Virus record (IMG/VR): IMGVR_UViG_3300032333_000234
Location: 1-48,302 of that record
Direction: 5' to 3' (one strand)
DNA length: 48,302 bases
Source of the DNA: a virus
Shown here one piece after another: positions 13,970-21,714 of this stretch. Position 1 is the stretch's first letter, and each line of letters begins with the position of its first letter. The notes beneath the pieces are model-generated. The model had not been told where the DNA came from. It searched no databases and was given only the letters and a program-made list of their open reading frames with translations. The translations under genes and the position numbers were made by a program.

Positions 13970-14139
13970 CGCTTGCCCCCTTTCGCCTTCGGCTTCGTCT
14001 TCGTCACGCGGCGCGCCTCGTTGATGAGGTCGGCCAACGTTTCGACGTGCTGCCGGAGGGCGTCGAGATGGTCAGCGATTGAGCGTAGGGAGGCGACCGC
14101 ATAGGGCGGGCGGCCTCTGTGTTTTTGTTTGTGTTTCAT
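13966..14139 (-). CDS. Small basic protein, first gene of the minus-strand cluster
   Basis: A 57-residue frame: MKHKQKHRGRPPYAVASLR, a central helix (IADHLDALRQHVETLADLINEARR) and a lysine-rich tail ending KGGKR. The stop (13966-13968) overlaps the next start as ATGA, and the leader (CCCTTCCCCCCGAT before ATG) matches the cluster's C-rich pattern. The RGRPP stretch resembles an AT-hook core (RGRP), suggesting DNA binding. It is short but both junctions fit the cluster. Confidence 0.65.
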   Translation of the reverse strand: MKHKQKHRGRPPYAVASLRSIADHLDALRQHVETLADLINEARRVTKTKPKAKGGKR

Positions 14140-14238
14140 ATCGGGGGGAAGGGTTTAATTTCTGGCCGCTCCTTCCGCTATTGGCAAGCGCAATTTAGGC
14201 TTGTGCTGTTCGAGCTCCTGGGCATGTTCGGTTGTCCT
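14140..14238. promoter_or_regulatory. Divergent intergenic region
   Basis: These 99 bases separate the minus-strand cluster from the plus-strand gene at 14239 and should hold both promoters. TTGGCA (14181-14186, plus) and its complement TTGCCA (14182-14187, minus) are possible -35 boxes, but neither has a convincing -10 box at normal spacing. The call is positional. Confidence 0.35.
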
Positions 14239-14703
14239 ATGTCATACCTAAACGAAACTCAAAAACGGATTGCCGAAGTCTTCGGCTCATGCCCCGCCCT
14301 GCTGTCCTTCGACGAAGCAAACAAGCGGGCGAAGGCGGCGACATTCGAGCACGACTCGAAGGATCTCGAAGCCGACCCAGCCGCCTGTTTGCTTTGGCAG
14401 TCGACCGCCTTCGTCGACGCCGGCGAGTGCCTCCGCTGGCTGCTTACGCTGTCGCCGGAGTTGCGCGCCGAAGCGGTCGAAGGTGAATGGGTTTTTGGCT
14501 GGTTTGTCGAAGACGACGACCGCGAACCCTCCGACCCGGAAGGTGAGTTTGTCTCTTCGCTGTCCGTGTCCGACATTGAAGACCGCGAAGACCTCCGGCA
14601 CGCGGTCGAGCACGCTTCGCGGTTCGGCTGCTTGTTCTTCGAGGTATGGCCGGCACGGCCTCCCGGCTGCGGCCCGGTCTTTGACGGCGACAAGCGAGAC
14701 TGA
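14239..14703 (+). CDS. Acidic hypothetical protein
   Basis: A 154-residue, strongly acidic protein (MSYLNETQKRIAEVFGSCPALLSFDEANKRAKAATFEHDSKD..., then WFVEDDDREPSDPEGEFVSSLSVSDIEDREDLRHAVEHASRFGCLFFEVWP). ATG 14239 is preferred over 14224 because the recognisable helical body begins there; neither start has a Shine-Dalgarno sequence. It stands alone between the divergent region and the GC-rich block. Its acidity would suit a DNA-mimic or inhibitor protein, but that is speculation. No family is recognised. Confidence 0.65.
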   Translation: MSYLNETQKRIAEVFGSCPALLSFDEANKRAKAATFEHDSKDLEADPAACLLWQSTAFVDAGECLRWLLTLSPELRAEAVEGEWVFGWFVEDDDREPSDPEGEFVSSLSVSDIEDREDLRHAVEHASRFGCLFFEVWPARPPGCGPVFDGDKRD

Positions 14704-15060
14704 CAAACGCACGGCAGGGGGTCGACCGCCCCCGCTTTGCCCCCCGCGACCCCGACCGCCTCGCATGCGCTCGGGGTCGCTTCGCTTTGGGGTCTGGCTG
14801 CCTTCCTGCGGGGGCTTCGCCCCCTCCCCCTTCCCTACCCCTTCCCCTCCCCCTTGCGGCCTTCCTGGGGCTTCGAGCTGCCCAGGGCGCAAGCGCCCCG
14901 GACGGCATGCCCAGGTCGAGACGCGACCCCGGCCTGCACGATCGGCGGGGCGGCTCGGGGCGACGTCGGGGCGGAGGCTGGGAGGCGACGCAGGGGGCGA
15001 CAGCCCCCCATTAAGGGGACTCGAACCCGACCCCCCACCCCCCCAAACGACTTCCATCTT
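14704..15060. other. GC-rich, hairpin-rich non-coding block
   Basis: About 360 bases made of alternating C-runs and G-runs. Hairpins: 14717-14733 (GGGGG/CCCCC), 14810-14824 (GGGGG-CTTCG-CCCCC), 14885-14898 (GGGCG/CGCCC) and 14993-15008 (GGGGGC-GACA-GCCCCC). At 15016-15027 the minus strand reads like a tRNA T-arm (GGTTCGAGTCC), but no tRNA can be folded. Open frames exist on both strands but have low-complexity P/R/G compositions and look non-coding. No poly-T follows any hairpin. It separates the accessory region from the late operon and could be an origin, a packaging site or a transcription barrier. Confidence 0.6.
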
Positions 15061-15151
15061 TTTGATCCCTCTCCGCGCGGAAAAATCTGTGTAGTTTAAA
15101 AACTTTGTGCTACATTATGTTCTGGCTTGCGATAATCGTTTTTAAGTCATC
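15061..15151 (+). promoter_or_regulatory. AT-rich probable late promoter region
   Basis: Base composition switches abruptly to AT-rich before the 28-kb late operon. It contains a 10-base palindrome TCCGCGCGGA (15072-15081) followed by AAAAA, TTGTGC (15105-15110), CATTAT (15114-15119) and GATAAT (15131-15136). The best -10 box is GATAAT but the spacer to TTGTGC is 20 bases. The position makes it the expected late promoter; the exact boxes are uncertain. Confidence 0.4.
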
Positions 15152-16876
15152 ATGTTGTGCATGTCGCAGCAGCCATCCCCATACGAACGAAGCTTCAATT
15201 TCACAGCGCACTCCGTTCAAAACCCAGCTGTGCCTCAGCCCGGAGACTCTCTCGACATTGAATTCAACAACGTCAAGAGCACGCTTAACAACACGCTGTC
15301 TCGACTTAATGAAATCCAGCGAGACGACGGAAAGATTAGATCGACCGCAATCGACCCCAGCGGCCTGATTCAAGGACCGCAAGGACCGCAGGGGCTGCCA
15401 GGCGCAACAGGCGAGCGAGGTGAAAAAGGCGAAAAGGGTGATCAGGGTGAACATGGGCCTGTCGGTCCAGCTGGAGCTCAAGGAATTCAAGGGCAGCAAG
15501 GCATTCAGGGTGTTCAAGGAAACCAAGGTGTGCCTGGAGATAAGTTTGCTACCGCCTCGACTAGCAGCCTTTTGGTAGGAAACGGAGAAAAGATTTTGAT
15601 CGTAGGAAGCGATCTCGGATACACCATTCAGCAGTCCGTCATCCTGGCGCACGACAACTCCAATCACATGCACGGAGACGTGACGTTCTATGACCCTCAG
15701 ACGGGCGATATGGTTGTCCAGGTTCATGGCCACACGGGTTCTGGAGAGTATTCGTATTGGACGGTCAACCTGGAAGGCGCAGCAGGCGTCCAGGGGCCTC
15801 AAGGAATTCAAGGAGAACAAGGTCCGCCCGGCATTCAGGGCGAGCAGGGGCCTCCCGGAATTCAAGGCATTCAAGGCATTCAGGGTCCAAAAGGAGACAA
15901 GGGCGACCCTGCGGACGACACTACGCTCCTAAAAGTTGCCAACAACCTTTATGACGTACAGGATCCGGTTTCTGCGCTATCAAACATTGGCGGTTTTCCT
16001 TCTTTTGGTGGAACGATAACCGGAGCCGTGCGCGTGGAGTATCCATATTCACCGCAAAAGTTTGTAGAGATTAATCCTGACCTTCTTGGATCTCCGTCAA
16101 TTTTAACGACCAACGCCCAGGACAACAGGGCTGCGTACATGACGTCTTCCGGCTTTCAGGTTTCTGGTCCTGCCGGATTTGTAAATGTTCAGGATAACGG
16201 AATTCTTTTCAATGACGGATCTTTTCAATCCAAAGCCTTTTCGGAAGAAAAAAGCCTCTTTGAGAGATTTGACCCAAGGGAAATCATTGTCCCGCTTCAA
16301 GGCACAGGGTGGGGTTCTTCGAGCTCTGCTTCTGGAGGGTCGCAGGTCGTAGATCCGATTTCAATCAAGATCAATGGACCTTATTCCGGGGCTGGATTCG
16401 CGCAAAGAACTCTTGATATTTCGCTCCTTCAACGTGGTGTATATCAATCTCCGTCAAACGTAATGAGATGGGATCGAAGGATCATTTTCTCGTTTAGGTT
16501 AATGCTTCACGAAATGACGTCCAATCCGAATGTCCGCATGAAAATTCATGTTGGTACGGCAGGTGGAACCGGTGTTGGAATCCAGAAGTGGGGGCATCAA
16601 AACTTCACTCTTCTTACGCACGATGGTACTACTGAAAGAACGTTTGATTCATCTGTTAATGCAGGATTTGCCACGCCTTTGGACTTCTTGATTGATTGTT
16701 CTCCAGGAAACGCAAAGCTCTACATCAATGGCGCGTTGCAAACTCAGTGTTTCAACACTCCTTCAGCTGGGAGCTCTTGCAGGATTCAGATAGCTTCCTA
16801 TTCAAGCGCCGCGGTAAACCAATGGGAGGCCATGACTTTTAGTGTTGCAAACTTCAAGTTTAAGTCGTTCGACTGA
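15152..16876 (+). CDS. Collagen-like tail fibre / receptor-binding protein
   Basis: A 574-residue protein (571 if started at the ATG at 15161). Residues about 10-60 (YERSFNFTAHSVQNPAVPQPGDSLDIEFNNVKSTLNNTLSRLNEIQRDDGKI) resemble the N-terminal attachment domain of podoviral fibres. Two Gly-X-Y blocks follow, about 71-131 (GPQGPQGLPGATGERGEKGEKGD...) and 212-256 (GIQGEQGPPGIQGEQGPPGIQG...), separated by a beta-rich module of about 80 residues. NLYDVQDPVSALSNIGG follows, a stretch common before fibre tips, then a beta-rich C-terminal domain that may bind the receptor. It would form a trimeric shaft. It sits first in the late operon, upstream of terL, and looks AT-richer than its neighbours, suggesting module exchange. 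Confidence 0.85.
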   Translation: MLCMSQQPSPYERSFNFTAHSVQNPAVPQPGDSLDIEFNNVKSTLNNTLSRLNEIQRDDGKIRSTAIDPSGLIQGPQGPQGLPGATGERGEKGEKGDQGEHGPVGPAGAQGIQGQQGIQGVQGNQGVPGDKFATASTSSLLVGNGEKILIVGSDLGYTIQQSVILAHDNSNHMHGDVTFYDPQTGDMVVQVHGHTGSGEYSYWTVNLEGAAGVQGPQGIQGEQGPPGIQGEQGPPGIQGIQGIQGPKGDKGDPADDTTLLKVANNLYDVQDPVSALSNIGGFPSFGGTITGAVRVEYPYSPQKFVEINPDLLGSPSILTTNAQDNRAAYMTSSGFQVSGPAGFVNVQDNGILFNDGSFQSKAFSEEKSLFERFDPREIIVPLQGTGWGSSSSASGGSQVVDPISIKINGPYSGAGFAQRTLDISLLQRGVYQSPSNVMRWDRRIIFSFRLMLHEMTSNPNVRMKIHVGTAGGTGVGIQKWGHQNFTLLTHDGTTERTFDSSVNAGFATPLDFLIDCSPGNAKLYINGALQTQCFNTPSAGSSCRIQIASYSSAAVNQWEAMTFSVANFKFKSFD

Positions 16877-16880
16877 TAGC

Positions 16881-18446
16881 ATGTCAGAAGACCAAGATCT
16901 AAACCGACAGATCACGGCAGCCGAACGGTTGCTAAGGTTGAAAAAGTCGAAAAGCAGCCTCCTTGGGTTCACGCAGTTTACGATGCCTGACCACGAGGAG
17001 CCTGATAATCACTTGAAATCAAGGTATTCTCCGGCAAGACACCACGAGGTAATCGCTGCTGCGCTTGAAGAGTGTGAGGCAGGCAGGATGCCGCGGTTGA
17101 TCATAACGATGCCTCCAAGACACGGGAAATCTGAGCTGGCAAGCCGAAGATTCCCGGCCTGGTTTATGGGACGTGACCCGTATCGGCAGATGATTTTTGC
17201 CACATATAACCAAGAATTTGCCCAGGACTTTGGCAGGTCTGTGCGTGAAACTATGCGAATGCCTGTCTATCAACAGGTTTTCCCGGGCTGCAAGCTTAGG
17301 GCTGGGTCTGCTGCGGCAGACCGAATTCAGACGGACGAAGGAGGTTTGGCGGTATTTGTGGGAACGGGAGGATCCCTGACAGGTCGAGGCGCAGACCTTC
17401 TTATTATCGACGACCCTATCAAAGACCGCGAGGAAGCCGATTCTAAGACATTCAGGGACAAGCTTTGGTCTTGGTTCACGGAGGTGGCAATGACGCGCCT
17501 TATGCCTGGAGGAAGGGTGGTAATCATCATGACTCGCTGGCACGAGGACGACCTGATCGGCAGGCTTACAGACAAGTCAAACCCGTGCTTTAACCCAGAT
17601 GAGGCTGTAAATTGGAAGGTTCTTGCGCTGCCGGCCATCGCCGACGAGGACGATCCTATGGGTCGAAAGCCTGGCGAAGCACTGTGGCCTGAGCGATTTC
17701 CACTTGAGTCCCTTGACCAGATCAGGCGACTGAACTCCAGGGGCTTTTCTGCCCTGTACCAAGGCAAGCCAACGCCAGATGACGGCGACTACTTTAAGCG
17801 CGAGTGGATAAAGACTTACACGCCCGACCAACTACCCAAAAACCTTAGATACTACGCGGCCTCAGACCATGCCGTATCTATTGCGCAAGACGCTGATAAG
17901 ACGTGCCTTATGACTGTCGGGCTCGACGAAGACGACAATATATGGGTGCTTCCAGACGTTTGGTGGCGAAGAGCCCAGACCGACGTTGTTTGCGACGGGA
18001 TGCTCGACCTGATGAAGCGCCATCGGCCTATGCTGTGGTGGGCTGAAAAAGGCCACATTTCAAAGGCAATTGGACCGTTCTTGCGCAAGCGCATGCAAGA
18101 GGAGTCTATCTACTGCGCCATTGACGAGGTGAACCCGGCCAAGGACAAGCAGACTCGAGCTCAGGCAATTCGTGGCCGAATGGCCATGGGCAAGGTTTAC
18201 TTTCCTAGATTTGCCCATTGGTGGCAGGACGCCATGAATGAAATCCTGAAGTTCCCGTCCGCCCGTCACGACGACTTTGTTGACACTCTGGCGCACATCG
18301 GGATGGGGCTTTCTCTGCAGATTTCGGCCAATAAGCCGGCAGAAAGCAACGATATTGGTCCTAAGACGGGAAGCATAGCCTGGGTGAAATACTCGTCCAA
18401 GATGAAAGAATGGCGAGAAAACAGGTTGAAATCTTTTTGGAGTTAA
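16881..18446 (+). CDS. terL: Terminase large subunit
   Basis: A 521-residue packaging motor. The ATPase domain has MPPRHGKSELASRRFPAWFMG (Walker A-type loop, residues about 77-84) and LLIIDDPIKDREEA (Walker B with catalytic acid), then VVIIMTRWHEDDLIGRL (coupling motif). The C-terminal half contains the RNase H-like nuclease acids, with YYAASDHAVSIAQDADKTCL and the late FPSARHDDFVDTLAH. It translocates DNA into the prohead and cuts it. The start at 16881 is four bases after the fibre stop. The stop overlaps the portal start (TAATG). Circular permutation of the genome fits headful cutting, as in P22-like phages. Confidence 0.95.
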   Translation: MSEDQDLNRQITAAERLLRLKKSKSSLLGFTQFTMPDHEEPDNHLKSRYSPARHHEVIAAALEECEAGRMPRLIITMPPRHGKSELASRRFPAWFMGRDPYRQMIFATYNQEFAQDFGRSVRETMRMPVYQQVFPGCKLRAGSAAADRIQTDEGGLAVFVGTGGSLTGRGADLLIIDDPIKDREEADSKTFRDKLWSWFTEVAMTRLMPGGRVVIIMTRWHEDDLIGRLTDKSNPCFNPDEAVNWKVLALPAIADEDDPMGRKPGEALWPERFPLESLDQIRRLNSRGFSALYQGKPTPDDGDYFKREWIKTYTPDQLPKNLRYYAASDHAVSIAQDADKTCLMTVGLDEDDNIWVLPDVWWRRAQTDVVCDGMLDLMKRHRPMLWWAEKGHISKAIGPFLRKRMQEESIYCAIDEVNPAKDKQTRAQAIRGRMAMGKVYFPRFAHWWQDAMNEILKFPSARHDDFVDTLAHIGMGLSLQISANKPAESNDIGPKTGSIAWVKYSSKMKEWRENRLKSFWS

Positions 18447-20605
18447 TGAACATATCAAAAATGCAATACGAGAACGAACCAGGAGAAGGCCCTACCCACG
18501 AAAAGATGGAGGGGCAGGATTTTGAAAAAATGGAAGACAAGCTCGAGGGCGAACAAAAGCCGTTCAGTGGCATCATTCGCGAGATCTCTGCCGAGCAAAC
18601 CGTTGCCCGAAGGGCTCTTGTACGCGAATGGCAGGATCGTGTTATCCGTGCTAAAAAGCATTGGGAAGCCCCCCACAAGCGCATGCGCGAGGACATGGAC
18701 TTCCTGATGGGAAAGCAATGGCCATGGCATTCTGAGAGTGATGACCGATATGTCGCGAACCTGGTTCAACGCCACGTCCAGCAGCGCGTTGCGTCCTTAT
18801 ATGCCAAGAACCCCAAGGCAGTCGCAAAGCGCCGGGACACGCTTGATTTTACGCTTTGGGAGGGTGACGCGAGCCAGCTTCAATCGGCACAGGTTGCCAA
18901 TGACATAGCCCTTCAGAACACCGGCATGCCAGACCCCAATGCGGTCGCATTGATGCAGGATGTGCAGCAGGGCTTTGAGCGCCGTCGCGTCATGGACAAG
19001 ATCGCAAAGACGATGGAAATCGTGTTCCATCACATCATGGAGTCACAGAACATCAAGGATCAGATGAAGCAGCTTGTTCGTCGCACTTGCGTCACGGGCG
19101 TTGGCTTCGCCAAGATCGGATTCCATCGCGTCATGGGCAAGCGGCCGGAGGACGTGGAAAAGATAACCGATATCACCGAGCAGATGCGCAAGCTGGAACG
19201 GCTCATGGCCGACAGCCAGGACAATATTTTCGACGAAAACAGCATCAAGTACGAAGAGCTCAAGATGCTCTTCAATGAATACAGCGAAAAGAATGACGCC
19301 ATCGTAGACGAAGGACTTGTCTTCGACTTCCCTCCTTCTGCAAACATCATCGTAGATCCGCGCTGCCGGCAGCTCAAGGGCTTCATCGGAGCCGAGTGGG
19401 TGGCCCAGGAATTCATCCTTACGACAGATGAGGTCAAGGAAGTCTACTCCGTCGACCTTGGTACGAACTACACCAAGCAGGTCGAAGACTCTAAGCGCCA
19501 CTCTGAAGATGAAAAGAGCGACAGCGAGCTGGTTCGGGTGTGGGAAATCTACTCCAAGAAAGATGGCATGAAGATTGTCGTCGCCGACGGATACAACGAA
19601 TTCCTGCAAGAACCTGGACCTCCCGAGGTCAAACTCAAGCGTTTCTGGCCCTTCTTTGTCCTTGCGTTCAACGAGGTCGAGAACGACAAGGAAATCTACC
19701 CTCCTTCTGACGTCCGGCTTTTGATGCCGATTCAAAAGGAATACAATCTTGCCCGTCAGCGCCTGCGCGAACACCGAAACGCCAACCGACCGCTGTACGT
19801 CACTCCTGTCGGCATGCTGTCGGAAGGCGACGTCAGAAAGCTGATGGACCGTTCCCCGAATGAAGTGATCCAGCTAAACTCACTTCAGCCAGGCCAGAAG
19901 GTCGGAGACATTCTTCAGCCTGTGCAGCCGATCGGCATTGACCCGTCCTTGTACGATACGTCCATGTTGATCGAAGACCTGATGCGCGTTGTCGGATCTC
20001 AGGAGGCCAACATTGGCGGAACCTCAAACAGCACGGCTACCGAAGTATCCGTATCTGAGTCTAGCCGCCAGACAGCGCTTGGATCCAATGTGGACGACCT
20101 TGACGGCTTCCTTAGCGAGCTTTGTCGCGCGTGCGGCCAAATGCTCTTGGTCATGATGGATCCTGAGACTGCCAAGAAGATAGCCGGCCCTGGTGCCATG
20201 TGGCCTACGATTTCAGCCATGGACGTGTCAGAGGAGCTGCTTCTTACGATTGAGGCCGGAAGTTCTGGACGCCCCAACAAAGCCTCCGAAATCGCCAACT
20301 TTGAACGACTTGCCCCCACGCTCATCCAGATCCCTGGCATCGACCCAACCTGGCTTGCCAAGGAAGCCATCCGAAGGATGGACGACGGCCTAGACCTTAC
20401 GGAAGCCGTACGCGCGACCTTGCCGTCTATTGTGGCCATGAACTCCCAGAAGAACCTTACCGGCCAAGGGCCTGGTTCTGATCCTACCGCTGCTGCTGCA
20501 ATGCAGCCTCCAATGGCGGCAGGAAACCCTGGCGGAATGGCGAGCGAGGTTTCTGCCCCTAACATGGCCGGAGGTATGCCACAATCCGTGGGTAACGCCA
20601 TTTAG
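18446..20605 (+). CDS. Portal protein (P22-like size)
   Basis: A 719-residue protein beginning in a TAATG overlap with terL; an in-frame ATG at 18410 inside terL is less likely. The N-terminal HKRMREDMDFLMGKQWPW and the long, acidic/basic helical body, then DVRLLMPIQKEYNLARQRLREHRNANRPLYV and the C-terminal SNSTATEVSVSESSRQ, match the large portal proteins of podoviruses with short tails. It forms the ring at the capsid vertex through which DNA enters and leaves, and it binds TerL and the adaptor. The C-terminal 60 residues are Gly/Ala/Pro/Met-rich. Identification is by motif and position right after terL. Confidence 0.9.
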   Translation: MNISKMQYENEPGEGPTHEKMEGQDFEKMEDKLEGEQKPFSGIIREISAEQTVARRALVREWQDRVIRAKKHWEAPHKRMREDMDFLMGKQWPWHSESDDRYVANLVQRHVQQRVASLYAKNPKAVAKRRDTLDFTLWEGDASQLQSAQVANDIALQNTGMPDPNAVALMQDVQQGFERRRVMDKIAKTMEIVFHHIMESQNIKDQMKQLVRRTCVTGVGFAKIGFHRVMGKRPEDVEKITDITEQMRKLERLMADSQDNIFDENSIKYEELKMLFNEYSEKNDAIVDEGLVFDFPPSANIIVDPRCRQLKGFIGAEWVAQEFILTTDEVKEVYSVDLGTNYTKQVEDSKRHSEDEKSDSELVRVWEIYSKKDGMKIVVADGYNEFLQEPGPPEVKLKRFWPFFVLAFNEVENDKEIYPPSDVRLLMPIQKEYNLARQRLREHRNANRPLYVTPVGMLSEGDVRKLMDRSPNEVIQLNSLQPGQKVGDILQPVQPIGIDPSLYDTSMLIEDLMRVVGSQEANIGGTSNSTATEVSVSESSRQTALGSNVDDLDGFLSELCRACGQMLLVMMDPETAKKIAGPGAMWPTISAMDVSEELLLTIEAGSSGRPNKASEIANFERLAPTLIQIPGIDPTWLAKEAIRRMDDGLDLTEAVRATLPSIVAMNSQKNLTGQGPGSDPTAAAAMQPPMAAGNPGGMASEVSAPNMAGGMPQSVGNAI

Positions 20606-20631
20606 TTGACTTTCCACCAACACCCAACACC

Positions 20632-21702
20632 ATGAGTAATGTGAACGAGACGCTAAACCAGCCTGAATCCGCTTCGTCGGCAGATTCTTCACCCGCGACC
20701 GAGGCCGCCATCCAGCAGCCTCTTGAGGCCAACCCTGCGCCACAGGCAGCGCAGGCTCCGGAACCTAGTAATGACGCTAAAGATAGTGCCGTAGAGTCGT
20801 CGACTACGGACGACAAGGACGCTAATAAGAAGGCCACCCTGCTCGACGTCGTGAAAGCGGCGTATGAAAAGGATAAGCCTGACTCGAACTCGTCCGACGA
20901 GGGGGACCACAGTGCAACCGCTGATAGCAGCGATTCCGATGCGAAGCTAGTCCAGGACGATAGCAAGCAGAAGGATAACAGCAATCAGCAGGCCGAAAAG
21001 CTGCCGTTCCATAACCACCCGCGATGGAAGGAGATGATCTCCGAGCGCGAGGCCCTGAAACCCAGGGCCGAGCAATACGACAAGATCACCAACTTCATGC
21101 ATACCAACGGCCTCACGCCAGACGAGATGGCCGAGGGGATGCACGTCATGGCCTTGATGAAACAGAACCCGGTTGACGCTTACAAGCAGCTCCAGGGTTA
21201 CATCGAAAAGCTTGCGCCTTACACCGGAGAGGTTCTTCCTCCCGAGATCAAGGCCAAGGTCGATGAAGGTTTCGTCGATGAAGAGACTGCCAAAGAACTA
21301 GCTATGCTCAAGGCACAGCGTGATCTTTCGGAGTCCCGCCAGAGACAAGCGGATGAACAAAGGCAACAGCAGGAGATCATGAACCGTCAGCGCAGCATCC
21401 ACGATGCCGTAGCTAATTGGGAACAGATCGAGAAGGCCAAGGATCCTGATTGGTCCGCGAAATACGAAATGGTGATGGAGCGTGTGAACACGCTTCTTGT
21501 CGGCAATCGGCCTCAAAGTCCCGATCAGGCGATCGAGATCGCACGACGCGCTCTCTCTGACGTGAACGCAAGGCTTCGACCGCTGGCAGGACGTAATAAC
21601 ACCATCAAAACCCCCACCAGCTCGCTGTCGTCCAATCAAGCCCGTTCGGCGCCCCGTTCTTTGGATGAGGTTATCCGCATGGGCCTTCAGTCAAACCGCT
21701 AA
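20632..21702 (+). CDS. Head scaffolding protein
   Basis: A 356-residue protein with a long, acidic, low-complexity N-terminus (Ser/Asp/Glu/Ala-rich, residues 1-125). It is followed by a helical, coiled-coil middle (PFHNHPRWKEMISEREALKPRAEQYDKI; EETAKELAMLKAQRDLSESRQRQADEQRQQQEIMNRQ) and a short basic end. This composition and the position between portal and major capsid protein are characteristic of scaffold proteins that direct prohead assembly and then leave. The leader is CCACCAACACCCAACACC, a C/A-rich non-SD leader. No protease is evident. Confidence 0.85.
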   Translation: MSNVNETLNQPESASSADSSPATEAAIQQPLEANPAPQAAQAPEPSNDAKDSAVESSTTDDKDANKKATLLDVVKAAYEKDKPDSNSSDEGDHSATADSSDSDAKLVQDDSKQKDNSNQQAEKLPFHNHPRWKEMISEREALKPRAEQYDKITNFMHTNGLTPDEMAEGMHVMALMKQNPVDAYKQLQGYIEKLAPYTGEVLPPEIKAKVDEGFVDEETAKELAMLKAQRDLSESRQRQADEQRQQQEIMNRQRSIHDAVANWEQIEKAKDPDWSAKYEMVMERVNTLLVGNRPQSPDQAIEIARRALSDVNARLRPLAGRNNTIKTPTSSLSSNQARSAPRSLDEVIRMGLQSNR

Positions 21703-21714
21703 ACTACTACTACA

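Noticed and set aside
15016-15027. tRNA T-arm-like sequence (minus strand GGTTCGAGTCC), possible tRNA or attP core
   Set aside because: No matching acceptor stem or cloverleaf can be formed and no integrase gene is present.
14737-15099. Coding sequence of about 120 residues in the GC-rich block
   Set aside because: Low-complexity P/R/G translation in several frames at once, no leader, and stems throughout.
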